DNA of 64,000 bases from Betaproteobacteria bacterium (GTDB lineage: Bacteria; Pseudomonadota; Gammaproteobacteria; Burkholderiales; Burkholderiaceae_C): assembly GCA_016716535.1 (NCBI GenBank), contig JADJWD010000006.1, positions 310,001 through 374,000 of the forward strand, written 5' to 3'. Positions 1 through 7,651 of the stretch are shown piece after piece. Made by a program: the position numbers and the translations under genes. Numbering within the stretch: the stretch's first letter is position 1; every line of letters begins with the position of its first letter. The notes below the pieces were generated by a model. That model had not been told where the DNA came from. It worked only from the letters and a program-made list of their open reading frames with translations, and ran no database searches.

Positions 1-476
1 CCGGCCAGGCTCGCGAACTCCTGCGACAACAGCAGCAGCACGCCGGTGCCCGCCGCCGCGACGCCGAGCCACTGCCGCATCGCCAACCGCTCGCCATAGA
101 CGAACGCGCCGACGAGTGCGACGAAGATCGGCATCGTGTAGCCAAGGATCGCCGAGCGGCCCGAGCTCAGCGCCTGCACGCCGAAGATGATGACGACGTG
201 CCAGACGAGCATGTTGGGGCCGGTGAGCCGCGCCACCTCGCGCCAGTGCACGCGCGGAATGGCAAGCGGCACCTTCGCCACCTTCAGCGCCAGCCACAGC
301 ACCGGCAGCCCGAGCACCATCGACAGCGCGCGAAAGGTCAGCGGCGGATACGTCATCGGCGCCGACGGCAACCCGCTGACGCCGACCTTCATGATCGGCC
401 AGTTGACGCCCCAGGTCAGCGTCAACAGCACGAGCACGACGAGCTGCCGGCGCGTGAGCCCCGGCATCGCCTGCAT
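1..476 (-). CDS. EamA/DMT-family transporter, partial (N-terminal half)
   Basis: About 158 residues are visible and the gene runs off the window start. The protein begins MQAMPGLTRRQ and continues with alternating hydrophobic helices. It carries the TWGVNWPIMKVG segment typical of helix 1 in EamA (DUF6) drug/metabolite exporters, and a later stretch, ILGYTMPIFVALVGAFVYGE, typical of the end of the first EamA repeat. The family exports amino acids or other small metabolites across the inner membrane; the substrate cannot be told here. The ATG lies 15 bases after the hemB stop on the same strand, so it is probably cotranscribed with hemB. Full members have two five-helix repeats (about 300 residues), so roughly half is missing. 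Confidence 0.85.
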   Translation of the reverse strand, partial: MQAMPGLTRRQLVVLVLLTLTWGVNWPIMKVGVSGLPSAPMTYPPLTFRALSMVLGLPVLWLALKVAKVPLAIPRVHWREVARLTGPNMLVWHVVIIFGVQALSSGRSAILGYTMPIFVALVGAFVYGERLAMRQWLGVAAAGTGVLLLLSQEFASLA

Positions 477-490
477 CGGCGGGGCCGCGT

Positions 491-1498
491 TCAGCCGCGC
501 TCGCGCAGCATGCGCGCCGCGTCGAGCGCGAAGTACGTCAGCACGCCGTCGGCGCCGGCGCGGCGGAAGGCGAGCAGCGATTCCATCATCACCGCGTCGT
601 GGTCGAGCCAGCCGTTGGCGGCGGCGGCCTTCAGCATCGCGTACTCGCCGCTGACCTGATAGACGAAGGTCGGCATGCGGAACTCGTCCTTCACGCGGCG
701 CACGATGTCCAGGTACGGCATGCCGGGCTTGACCATCACCATGTCGGCGCCCTCGGCGATGTCGAGCGCCACTTCGCGCAGCGCCTCGTCGCTGTTGCCC
801 GGGTCCATCTGGTAGACCTTCTTGTCGGCTTTGCCCAGGTTGCCGGCCGAGCCCACCGCGTCGCGGAACGGGCCGTAGAACGCGCTCGCGTACTTCGCGC
901 TGTAGGCCATGATGCGCGTGTGGATGGCGCCGGCGCCTTCGAGCGCGCCGCGGATCGCGCCGATGCGGCCGTCCATCATGTCGCTGGGCGCGACGATGTC
1001 GACACCGGCGGCGGCCTGCACGAGCGCCTGCTTCGTCAGCACCGCGACGGTGTCGTCGTTGACGATGTAGCCGTTGTCGTCGAGCAGGCCGTCCTGGCCG
1101 TGGCTCGTGAACGGATCGAGTGCGACGTCGGTGAGCAGGCCGAGCGTTGGAAAACGCTTCTTCAACTCGCGCACTGCGCGCGGCACGAGGCCTTCGGGGT
1201 TCAGCGCCTCGCGGCCATCAGGGGTCTTCAACGACGGCTCGATCACCGGGAACAGCGCCATCACCGGCACACCGAGCGCCAGGCACTGCTCGGCCACCGC
1301 GAAGAGGCCGTCGATGCTTCGGCGGCTAACGCCAGGCATGCTGGGGACGGCCTGCTCCTTCTGTTGCCCATCGACAACAAACACCGGCAGGATCAGGTCC
1401 TCGCTCGCCAGCCGATGTTCACGCACGAGCGCGCGCGTGAACGCATCTCGACGCAGTCGCCGAGGCCGGCTGGCTGGATAGGGTGGCAGGGTATTCAC
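491..1498 (-). CDS. hemB: delta-aminolevulinic acid dehydratase (porphobilinogen synthase)
   Basis: HemB condenses two 5-aminolevulinate molecules into porphobilinogen, the second common step of tetrapyrrole synthesis, in the cytoplasm. The two active-site lysines are visible: K202 in MAYSAKYAS and K257 in MVMVKPGMPY. The metal segment reads DVALDPFTSHGQDG, so the cysteines of zinc-type enzymes are replaced by Ala/Asp, as in magnesium-type proteobacterial HemBs. The GTG start at 1498 gives 335 residues, the family length, with AAAAAGG placed as ribosome binding site; the frame is open further upstream but that part has no family resemblance. Divergent from hemJ, which acts later in the same pathway. 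Confidence 0.95.
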   Translation of the reverse strand: MNTLPPYPASRPRRLRRDAFTRALVREHRLASEDLILPVFVVDGQQKEQAVPSMPGVSRRSIDGLFAVAEQCLALGVPVMALFPVIEPSLKTPDGREALNPEGLVPRAVRELKKRFPTLGLLTDVALDPFTSHGQDGLLDDNGYIVNDDTVAVLTKQALVQAAAGVDIVAPSDMMDGRIGAIRGALEGAGAIHTRIMAYSAKYASAFYGPFRDAVGSAGNLGKADKKVYQMDPGNSDEALREVALDIAEGADMVMVKPGMPYLDIVRRVKDEFRMPTFVYQVSGEYAMLKAAAANGWLDHDAVMMESLLAFRRAGADGVLTYFALDAARMLRERG

Positions 1499-1584
1499 GA
1501 AGTGGACCTTTTTGCTGCGCTTGTTTGCCCTCGCGCAACGCGTGGGCGGGCCGTGTTCAGGGGTGTGCCATGTGGGGGGTACCC

Positions 1585-1614
1585 ATGGCATCCAAGAAAT
1601 CCTACTGCTAAACT
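1585..1614 (+). promoter_or_regulatory. candidate sigma-70 promoter for the small RNA at 1620
   Basis: An extended -10 element, TGC followed by TAAACT (1609-1614), sits 18 bases downstream of ATGGCA (1585-1590), which matches the -35 consensus at four of six positions. Transcription would begin near 1620, just before the first hairpin of the RNA candidate. Confidence 0.5.
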
Positions 1615-1619
1615 GGCTC

Positions 1620-1739
1620 ACGAACGGTTGGCCGCAAGGCTGGCCGTTCCCTGCTTTTCCTCCCTGAGCAGGTGCCTTAGCGTGATGACAGCGATAAGGC
1701 TTGCAGGCCCCGGCAGTCAACTGCCGGGGCCTCTTTTTT
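1620..1739 (+). ncRNA. structured small RNA candidate with exposed anti-Shine-Dalgarno loop
   Basis: About 120 nt between hemB and hemJ fold into four consecutive hairpins. First is an 11-bp stem (AACGGUUGGCC with GGCUGGCCGUU, three wobble pairs) closed by a GCAA tetraloop. Second is CCUGC/GCAGG, whose loop holds UUUUCCUCCCU, that is, an exposed CCUCC anti-Shine-Dalgarno sequence. Third is GCCUUA/UAAGGC. Fourth is a strong intrinsic terminator. A promoter-like sequence precedes it at the right distance. From memory, this layout (hairpins, a CCUCC loop, a terminator) resembles the betaproteobacterial 'toxic small RNA' family proposed to mimic anti-Shine-Dalgarno. The alternative is a regulated leader of hemJ, whose ATG is 20 bases after the terminator. 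Confidence 0.65.
1706..1738 (+). terminator. rho-independent terminator
   Basis: An 11-bp perfect GC-rich stem (GGCCCCGGCAG, loop TCAA, CTGCCGGGGCC) is followed by TCTTTTTT. It is the clearest intrinsic terminator I saw in the window and ends the small-RNA candidate. Confidence 0.92.
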
Positions 1740-1758
1740 CGCCATCGATAATCGAGCG

Positions 1759-2199
1759 ATGTCAACGGCATATCTGTGGGTCAAGGCCTTCCACATCGTC
1801 TTCATCGCGGCCTGGTTCGCGGGCTTGTTCTACCTGCCGCGGCTCTTCGTCAACCTCGCCGAAGTCAACGCCGACAGCCACGCCGAGCGTGAACGCCTGC
1901 TGCTGATGGCGCGGCGGCTGTATCGCTTCGCGGGCCTGTTGATGATCCCCGCACTCGTGCTCGGGCTCGTGCTGTGGCTGTATTACGGCGTCGGCCGCGG
2001 CCCGGGCAGCGGCTGGATGCACGCCAAGCTCGTGCTCGTGCTCGGCGCCATCGGGTACCACCACGTGTGCCGGCGGCTGATGCGCGACTTCGAGCAGTTG
2101 CGCAACCGCCGCAGTTCACGCTGGTACCGCGTCTTCAACGAGCTGACGGTGCTGCTGTTCGCGGCCACCGTCGTGCTCGTCGTCGTCAAGCCGTTCTGA
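1759..2199 (+). CDS. hemJ: HemJ-type protoporphyrinogen IX oxidase (UPF0093)
   Basis: This is a 146-residue integral membrane protein with four hydrophobic segments. It opens MSTAYLWVKAFHIVFIAAWF and continues AGLFYLPRLFV, the signature of the HemJ/CopD-like family. Residues corresponding to the conserved His, Arg and Lys are H12, R28 and K90. HemJ oxidises protoporphyrinogen IX to protoporphyrin IX at the inner membrane and is the usual form in betaproteobacteria lacking HemG and HemY. Its position opposite hemB supports a heme role. The length matches the family. The ribosome binding site (GAG) is weak. Confidence 0.92.
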   Translation: MSTAYLWVKAFHIVFIAAWFAGLFYLPRLFVNLAEVNADSHAERERLLLMARRLYRFAGLLMIPALVLGLVLWLYYGVGRGPGSGWMHAKLVLVLGAIGYHHVCRRLMRDFEQLRNRRSSRWYRVFNELTVLLFAATVVLVVVKPF

Positions 2200-2223
2200 G
2201 CGCGCACGCCGCGAGGCTGCACC

Positions 2224-3354
2224 GTGGCTGCCCGCCGCTCCACCGCCACGATGCTGGCGTGGGTTTACGCGGCGCTCGTCGTCTATGCGAGCCTGTACCC
2301 GTTCGACGGCTGGCGCTGGCCGGGTGATGCGGGCTGGCGCGGCCAGCTCACGCTGCCGTGGATCCCGTGGGGCGACCACTTCGACCTGTGGTCCAACCTT
2401 GTCGGCTACATGCCTTTTGGTCTGCTGCTCACGATCGGCCGGCTGCGCTCGGGCACGCGCCTGATCACGGCATGGTGGGTGGCGCTGCTCATACCGGCCG
2501 TGCTGTCGTACGGGCTCGAGTTGCTGCAGGCGACGCTGCCGACGCGCCATCCCTCGCTGAAAGACTGGGCGATGAACAGCGCCGGCGCAGCCGTCGGCGC
2601 GCTGCTCGCATTGGGCGCGCACCACATCGGCCTCGTCGACCACTGGCATGCGCTGCGCCAGCGCTGGTTCGAGCGCGACAGCGCCGGCGCGCTGGCGCTG
2701 CTGGCGTTGTGGCCGCTGGGCTTGTTGTTCCCGGCGCCGGCGCCGCTGGGCCTGGGGCAGATCGGCGGCGGCCACCTGATCGACGTGCTCAGCGAGTGGA
2801 TCGAGGGCCTGCCGCTGGCGCTGCACGAACTCGTCACGCCGTCGCCGGCAAGCCAGGCCGCCGCAGCGGCCGCTGCAGCGCCCGGCCTCGCGCCGGTGGC
2901 CGAGGTGGCGATCATCACGCTCGGGCTGCTCGCGCCGTGTGTCGTGGCCTTCAGCGTCGTCGCACCGGGCTGGCGGCGCCTCGCGATGGCCGCCGGCGCG
3001 CTCGTCTTCGGCGTGCTCGGCATGACGTTGTCGACGTGGCTGAACTTCGGACCGCGGCACGCGTTCGCGTGGATCACGCCGACGGCGGCACCGGCCGCCG
3101 GGCTGGCGACGGTGGGCGTGCTCGTGCTCGCGCCGATGTCGCGCGCGGTCGTCATCGGCGTCGGGCTCATCGTGCTGACGGGCCTCGTCGTCGGCGTCGC
3201 GCAGGCGCCCGCCGACCCGTACTTCGCGCAGAACCTGCAGGCGTGGGAACAGGGGCGCTTCGTGCGCTTCCACGGCCTGGCGCAGTGGATCGGCTGGCTG
3301 TGGCCGTACGCGGCGATCGCCTGGCTGCTGTCGCGGCTGGCGACGCGGCCTTGA
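2224..3354 (+). CDS. VanZ-like family membrane protein
   Basis: A 376-residue protein with about nine hydrophobic helices. The first 130 residues match VanZ-like proteins: an N-terminal helix ending YASLYPFDGWRWP, then DLWSNLVGYMPFGLLL and the ELLQATLPTRHPSLKDWAMN motif. The second half is a further multi-helix region not needed for the VanZ domain. VanZ was named from teicoplanin resistance, but most homologues have no known role. It starts with GTG, 25 bases after hemJ, and is probably cotranscribed with it. Confidence 0.85.
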   Translation: MAARRSTATMLAWVYAALVVYASLYPFDGWRWPGDAGWRGQLTLPWIPWGDHFDLWSNLVGYMPFGLLLTIGRLRSGTRLITAWWVALLIPAVLSYGLELLQATLPTRHPSLKDWAMNSAGAAVGALLALGAHHIGLVDHWHALRQRWFERDSAGALALLALWPLGLLFPAPAPLGLGQIGGGHLIDVLSEWIEGLPLALHELVTPSPASQAAAAAAAAPGLAPVAEVAIITLGLLAPCVVAFSVVAPGWRRLAMAAGALVFGVLGMTLSTWLNFGPRHAFAWITPTAAPAAGLATVGVLVLAPMSRAVVIGVGLIVLTGLVVGVAQAPADPYFAQNLQAWEQGRFVRFHGLAQWIGWLWPYAAIAWLLSRLATRP

Positions 3355-3392
3355 GCGGCCTTGCACACCTCGCTCCCTACAATCGCCCGGCG

Positions 3393-3719
3393 ATGAGCTA
3401 CTACAAGCACCACGTCTTTTTCTGCCTGAACCAGCGCGCCAACGGCGAGGCCTGCTGCGCCGACCACGGTGCGCAGGCGGCGTTCGAGCACGCCAAGGCG
3501 CGCGTCAAGTCGCACGGCCTCGCCGGCCCCGGCGGCGTGCGCGTCAACAAGGCCGGCTGCCTGGACCGCTGTGCCGGCGGGCCGGTGGTCGTCGTCTATC
3601 CCGACGAGACCTGGTACACCTACGTCGATCAGCACGACCTCGACGAAATCGTCGACTCGCACCTGCGCGACGGTCAGGTGGTGACGCGGTTGCTACTGCC
3701 GCCGAACGTCGGCCGATGA
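3393..3719 (+). CDS. (2Fe-2S) thioredoxin-like ferredoxin
   Basis: A 108-residue protein beginning MSYYKHHVFFCLNQR. Five cysteines (C11, C21, C22, C56, C60) are arranged as in thioredoxin-fold [2Fe-2S] ferredoxins, with the late pair in VNKAGCLDRCAGGP. It is likely a small cytoplasmic electron carrier of unknown partner. It follows the VanZ-like gene closely and its stop codon lies in a 14-nt tandem repeat that leads into the next gene. Confidence 0.9.
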   Translation: MSYYKHHVFFCLNQRANGEACCADHGAQAAFEHAKARVKSHGLAGPGGVRVNKAGCLDRCAGGPVVVVYPDETWYTYVDQHDLDEIVDSHLRDGQVVTRLLLPPNVGR

Positions 3720-3747
3720 GCCTCGGCCGATGAACGCCGGCCGATGA
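3710..3747 (+). repeat. three-copy 14-nt tandem repeat carrying ATG codons
   Basis: CGGCCGATGA occurs at 3710, 3724 and 3738 with exact 14-nt spacing. The first copy contains the ferredoxin stop codon. Each copy contributes an ATG; the last could start a longer form of the following hydrolase. Confidence 0.85.
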
Positions 3748-3788
3748 GCCGCACCTCACGCATCGCGCCTGTCTTTCCTTCTTCGCCG

Positions 3789-4427
3789 ATGAACGCGAGC
3801 ACCGAGCGCGTGCAGATCGACGGCCCGGCCGGGCCGATCGAGTGCGCCATCGACACGCCGGCCGACGGCACGCCGCCGCGCGGCACCGCGGTGCTGTGCC
3901 ATCCGCACCCGCTGCACGGCGGCACGATGGACAACAAGGTCGTGATGACGCTGGCGCGCACGTTCGTGCAGTTGGGCCTGCGCAGCGTGCGCTTCAACTT
4001 CCGCGGCATCGGCGGCTCGGCGGGTGCCTGGGACGCCGGCCGCGGCGAGGTCGACGATGCGCTTGCGGTCGTCGCGGCGCAGCGGCTGCCGGCGCTGCCG
4101 CTCGTCATCGGCGGCTTCTCGTTCGGCGGCTACGTCGCGACGCAGGCGGCGGCAAGGCTGGCCGAACAGGGCGATTCAGCACGCGCATCGCGCCTCGTGC
4201 TCATCGCGCCGGCAGCCGGCAACTTCACGCTCGCGCCGGTGCCGGCCGACACGCTGGTCGTGCACGGCGAGGTCGACGATGTCGTGCCGCTGTCGGCCGT
4301 GCTCGCCTGGGCGCGGCCGCAGTCGCTGCCGATCACGCTGGTGCCCGGCGCCGGGCATTTCTTCCACGGCCAGCTGACGCTGCTCAAGCAGATCGTCGGC
4401 GCGGCCTTTGCGGCGTCTTTCCGATGA
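3789..4427 (+). CDS. alpha/beta hydrolase (dienelactone hydrolase-like)
   Basis: A 212-residue cytoplasmic alpha/beta hydrolase. The segment CHPHPLHGGTMDNKVV and the nucleophile elbow GGFSFGG (S111) identify the short bacterial hydrolase family often annotated as CocE/NonD-like. D163 or D164 (HGEVDDVVP) and H190 (PGAGHFFHG) complete the triad. The ATG at 3789 (MNASTERVQ) is preferred because homology begins there; an in-frame ATG at 3744 inside the tandem repeat would add 15 residues without family character. It overlaps the next gene by four bases (ATGA), indicating translational coupling. The substrate is unknown. Confidence 0.85.
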   Translation: MNASTERVQIDGPAGPIECAIDTPADGTPPRGTAVLCHPHPLHGGTMDNKVVMTLARTFVQLGLRSVRFNFRGIGGSAGAWDAGRGEVDDALAVVAAQRLPALPLVIGGFSFGGYVATQAAARLAEQGDSARASRLVLIAPAAGNFTLAPVPADTLVVHGEVDDVVPLSAVLAWARPQSLPITLVPGAGHFFHGQLTLLKQIVGAAFAASFR

Positions 4428-5611
4428 AGTTGTTCCTGCACCGCGCATTCGCCGCCTTCGCGGCCCTCGTTTTCTCGCTGGCGATCACGCACACGGCTGC
4501 CGCGCAACCCCGCCCGCAGCCGCCCGAGATCGCCGCGCGCCAGTACATCCTCGTCGACCTCGCGAGCCAGCAGGTGCTGGCCGAATCGGGCGCCGACCAG
4601 CGCGCCGAGCCGGCGTCGCTGACCAAGCTGATGACGGCCTACCTCGTCTTCAACGCAGTGCGCGACAAGAAGCTTTCGCTCGACCAGGCGCTGCCGGTCA
4701 GCACGCGGGCGTGGAACGAGCGCGGCTCGGGCAAGAAGGGCGGCGCGTCGCTGATGTTCATCGACCCGAAGATGAAGCCGCACGTCGACGAGCTGCTGCA
4801 TGGCCTGATCGTGCAAAGCGGCAACGACGCCGCGGTGGCGCTGGCCGAAGGCGTGGCCGGTTCGGTGGAGGCGTTCGTCGCGGCGATGAACAAGCAGGCC
4901 GAGGCCTGGGGGCTGAAGAACACGCAGTTCCGCAACGTCACCGGCCTCACCGAGCCCGGGCACTACAGCAGCGCGCGCGACGTCGCTTTCGTCGCCGCGA
5001 AGATCATCACCGAGCACCCGACGCTGTTTCCGGTGTATCGCGTCAAGAGCTACACCTTCAACGGCATCAAGCAGGACAACCGCAATCGCCTCTTGGCCCG
5101 CGACCCGACGGTCGACGGCATGAAGACCGGCCGCACCGACGCCGCCGGCTGGTGCCTGGTGGCCACCGCGCAGCGCGACACGCCGGCCGGCAAGCGGCGG
5201 CTGCTGACCGTGCTGCTGGGTGCAGCCAGCGACGAGGCGCGCGCCGCCGAGAGCCACAAGCTGCTGAACTGGGGCTACACCGCGTGGGACGCGGTGCGCG
5301 TGTTCGAGCCCGGTCAGGCGCTGGCGACGGCGCGCGTGTGGAAGGGCGGCGCCAACGAGGTGCGCGTGGGCGTCGCCGCGCCGCTGGTCGTCTCGGTGCC
5401 CAAGGGTGAAGGCGCGCGGCTGCAATCGTCGATGACACGCACCGACCCGCTGCTCGCGCCCCTGACGGCCGGCCAGGCGGTGGGCACCGTCGATGTCACT
5501 GGCGCCGGCGGCGCGGCGCTGGCCAGCGTGCCGCTGGTGACGCTGGCCGCGGTGCCGCCGGCCGGCTGGTTCGGCCGCAGCTGGGATGCGATGCGGTTGT
5601 GGTGGCGTTGA
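4424..5611 (+). CDS. D-alanyl-D-alanine carboxypeptidase (PBP5/6 type)
   Basis: This enzyme trims the terminal D-Ala of peptidoglycan pentapeptides in the periplasm. The 395-residue protein has a signal peptide (cleavage near residue 27, THTAAAQ) and all three serine-hydrolase motifs: S65-LTK68, S132-GN134 and K234-TG236. It has the C-terminal beta domain of the DacA/DacC class and ends in an aromatic amphipathic tail (WDAMRLWWR), expected to anchor it to the inner membrane. It overlaps the upstream hydrolase by four bases. The downstream transaminase uses D-amino acids, which fits the cell-wall context. Confidence 0.94.
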   Translation: MKLFLHRAFAAFAALVFSLAITHTAAAQPRPQPPEIAARQYILVDLASQQVLAESGADQRAEPASLTKLMTAYLVFNAVRDKKLSLDQALPVSTRAWNERGSGKKGGASLMFIDPKMKPHVDELLHGLIVQSGNDAAVALAEGVAGSVEAFVAAMNKQAEAWGLKNTQFRNVTGLTEPGHYSSARDVAFVAAKIITEHPTLFPVYRVKSYTFNGIKQDNRNRLLARDPTVDGMKTGRTDAAGWCLVATAQRDTPAGKRRLLTVLLGAASDEARAAESHKLLNWGYTAWDAVRVFEPGQALATARVWKGGANEVRVGVAAPLVVSVPKGEGARLQSSMTRTDPLLAPLTAGQAVGTVDVTGAGGAALASVPLVTLAAVPPAGWFGRSWDAMRLWWR

Positions 5612-5708
5612 CGGCGCGCAGGGCCCGCCGCCGACCGCGTGCCAGAATGACCTTGCACCTTCAGCGGCATATTCAGCGCCATCGCTAGCGCCCCATCCAG
5701 CGCCCATC

Positions 5709-6584
5709 ATGGTCCCTCTTTGTTTCCTCAACGGCGAGTACCTGCCGCTTTCCGAAGCGCGCGTCAACGTGCTCGATCGCGGCTTCATCTTCGGCGACGG
5801 CGTCTACGACGTGGCGCCGGTGTACGGGCGGCGCCTGTTCCGCTTCGACGAGCACATCGCGCGGCTGAACCGCAGCCTCGACAAGCTGCGCATCCCGCAG
5901 CCGGCGACGCGCGAGCAGTGGCTCGAGCGCTGCCGCCGGCTCGTCGCGGCGCTCGCCGAGCAGACCGGCGCCGAAGACCAGGTCGTCTACTTCCAGGTGA
6001 CGCGCGGCGTCGCGCCGCGCGACCACGTGATGCCGCCGGGCCTCACGCCGACGGTCTTCATGATGGTCAATCCGATGAAGCCGCCCTCGGCCGAAATGCG
6101 CCACAAGGGCGTGGCCTGCGTCACCGCGCGCGACTTCCGCTGGGAGCGCGGCGACATCAAGAGCACGAGCCTGCTCGGCAACGTGCTCGCGCGCCAGATC
6201 TCGGCCGACCACGGTGCGGCCGAGACGATCATGTTCCGCGACGGCTTCCTCACCGAGGCGTCGGCGAGCAACGTCTGGGTCGTGCACGAGGGCGCCTTGC
6301 TCGGCCCGCCGCCGAGCGAGATGGTGCTGGAAGGCATCCGCGTCGAGCTGCTGCGCGAGCTGTGCGAGGACTGCGGCATCGCCTACAACCGCCGCCCGAT
6401 CCCCGAGGCCGACGTGCTGAGCGCCGACGAACTGCTGCTCAGCTCGGCGACGAAGGAGATCCTGCCGGTGACGACGCTCGACAACGAGCCGGTCGGCCAC
6501 GGCGCGCTGCGCGGCAAGCCGGGGCCGGTGTACGCGCGGCTGTACGAGGCGTACCAGCGCGCGAAGACGACGATGAGTCTTTGA
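5709..6584 (+). CDS. D-amino acid aminotransferase (class IV, PLP)
   Basis: A 291-residue fold-type IV PLP transaminase. The N-terminus LNGEYLPLSEARVNVLDRGF and the downstream FGDGVYDV are family hallmarks; the Schiff-base lysine is K151 in DIKSTSLLGN, and EASASNVW lies in the cofactor phosphate region. Such enzymes interconvert D-alanine and D-glutamate, supplying peptidoglycan precursors. Branched-chain aminotransferase is the closest alternative, but the fingerprint and the preceding D,D-carboxypeptidase favour a D-amino acid substrate. It lies 97 bases after that gene and 14 before ybeD. Confidence 0.88.
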   Translation: MVPLCFLNGEYLPLSEARVNVLDRGFIFGDGVYDVAPVYGRRLFRFDEHIARLNRSLDKLRIPQPATREQWLERCRRLVAALAEQTGAEDQVVYFQVTRGVAPRDHVMPPGLTPTVFMMVNPMKPPSAEMRHKGVACVTARDFRWERGDIKSTSLLGNVLARQISADHGAAETIMFRDGFLTEASASNVWVVHEGALLGPPPSEMVLEGIRVELLRELCEDCGIAYNRRPIPEADVLSADELLLSSATKEILPVTTLDNEPVGHGALRGKPGPVYARLYEAYQRAKTTMSL

Positions 6585-6598
6585 TTCGAGGCGCGGCC

Positions 6599-6874
6599 AT
6601 GGCCGACATCCCGCCCGACAAGAGCCTGATCAAGTACCCGAGCGCCTTCCCGATCAAGGTGATGGGCGCGGCGGTCGAAGGCTTCGAGGCCGCCGTCGTC
6701 GCCGTCGCGCAGCGCTTCGACCCGGCCTTCGACGCCGCCACCGTCGAGCGCCGCCCGAGCCGCGCCGGCAACTACCTCGGCCTGACGCTGACGATCACCG
6801 CCACGAGCCGCGAGCAGCTCGATGCGCTGTATCGCGAGCTGACGGCGCATCCGATGGTGAAGGTGGTGCTTTAG
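6599..6874 (+). CDS. YbeD/DUF493 family protein
   Basis: A 91-residue cytoplasmic protein with the DUF493 pattern (SLIKYPSAFPIKVMG early, YLGLTLTITATS in the middle). YbeD-like proteins have a ferredoxin-like fold and are usually encoded between dac and lipB-lipA. Here the dac-dat-ybeD part is kept, but lipB and lipA do not follow; a convergent Sel1 gene does. Function unknown, possibly regulatory. Confidence 0.9.
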   Translation: MADIPPDKSLIKYPSAFPIKVMGAAVEGFEAAVVAVAQRFDPAFDAATVERRPSRAGNYLGLTLTITATSREQLDALYRELTAHPMVKVVL

Positions 6875-6882
6875 GGCGCACC

Positions 6883-7626
6883 TCAACGCGGCGCACTCGC
6901 CGCTGCGGCGCCCTCCTCCGCCGCCGCCCGCGCCTCGATCTCCCGCACCTTCCCCGGCGCCGCCTCGTCGCCCTGGCGCGCCGCCGCCTCGTACCAGTGG
7001 CGCGCCAGGCGCAGGTCGCGCGCGACGCCGACGCCCTGCTCGTACATCGACGCGATCAGGTACTGCGCGCCGACATCGCCGCCCTTGGCCGCCTCGCGGT
7101 ACCAGTGCGCCGCGGCGGCGGCGTCCTGCGCGCGGCCGCGGCCGAGGTAGTAGGCGGTGCCCAGCGCCACCATCGCGTCGACGCTGCCGCGCTCGGCCGC
7201 CGCCTCGTACCAGTCATGCGCGGCCGCAAGGTCGCGCCGGCCGAGTTCGCCACCCTCGAGCGCGCGGCCGAGCATGAACATCGCGGTGACGAAGCCGCCG
7301 CGCGCGGCGCGCTGCAGCCAGCGCTCGGCCTCGGCAGGATTCGCGCCGGCGATCTCGCCGCGCAGGTGCATCACGCCGAGGTTGTATTGCGCCGCCGGCA
7401 CGTGGCGCCGCGCCAGTGCGGCGAAGGCGCGCTGCGCTTCGGCCAGGCGGCCCGCCTCGTAGTGCGCCACCGCGGCGTCCAGCCTTGCCTGCAGCGCCGG
7501 CGACAGCGGCGCCGCCTGCACCATCGACGCGGCCAGCCACAGCAGCGCGAGGAGTGCGCGAAGAGCGTCCTGTGCAAGCAGGCCGCGCACGGCATGAACA
7601 AGGGCAGCGGCACGCAGCGAGGCCAT
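6883..7626 (-). CDS. Sel1-repeat (SLR) protein, exported
   Basis: A 247-residue protein: a hydrophobic N-terminal segment (LRALLALLWLAASMVQAA, probable signal peptide), then about four Sel1-like repeats with the pattern A-x-x-x-L-G-x-x-Y/M-x-x-G (AAQYNLGVMHLRG, TAMFMLGRALEGG, DAMVALGTAYYLGRG, GAQYLIASMYEQGVG). Such repeats form alpha-solenoids that scaffold protein contacts. The start at 7626 (MASLRAAALV) places the signal peptide properly; the frame is open further upstream but overlaps the divergent pseudouridine synthase gene. Specific role unknown. Confidence 0.85.
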   Translation of the reverse strand: MASLRAAALVHAVRGLLAQDALRALLALLWLAASMVQAAPLSPALQARLDAAVAHYEAGRLAEAQRAFAALARRHVPAAQYNLGVMHLRGEIAGANPAEAERWLQRAARGGFVTAMFMLGRALEGGELGRRDLAAAHDWYEAAAERGSVDAMVALGTAYYLGRGRAQDAAAAAHWYREAAKGGDVGAQYLIASMYEQGVGVARDLRLARHWYEAAARQGDEAAPGKVREIEARAAAEEGAAAASAPR

Positions 7627-7651
7627 GCGGCCGATTGTCGCCACGCCGATG

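Noticed and set aside
1620..1739. 6S RNA
   Set aside because: The region folds as four separate hairpins of about 120 nt and lacks the long closing stem and central bubble of 6S RNA.
4130..5788. 552-codon minus-strand frame opposite the carboxypeptidase gene
   Set aside because: Arg/His/Gln-rich antisense translation without motifs; the plus-strand gene has all catalytic motifs.
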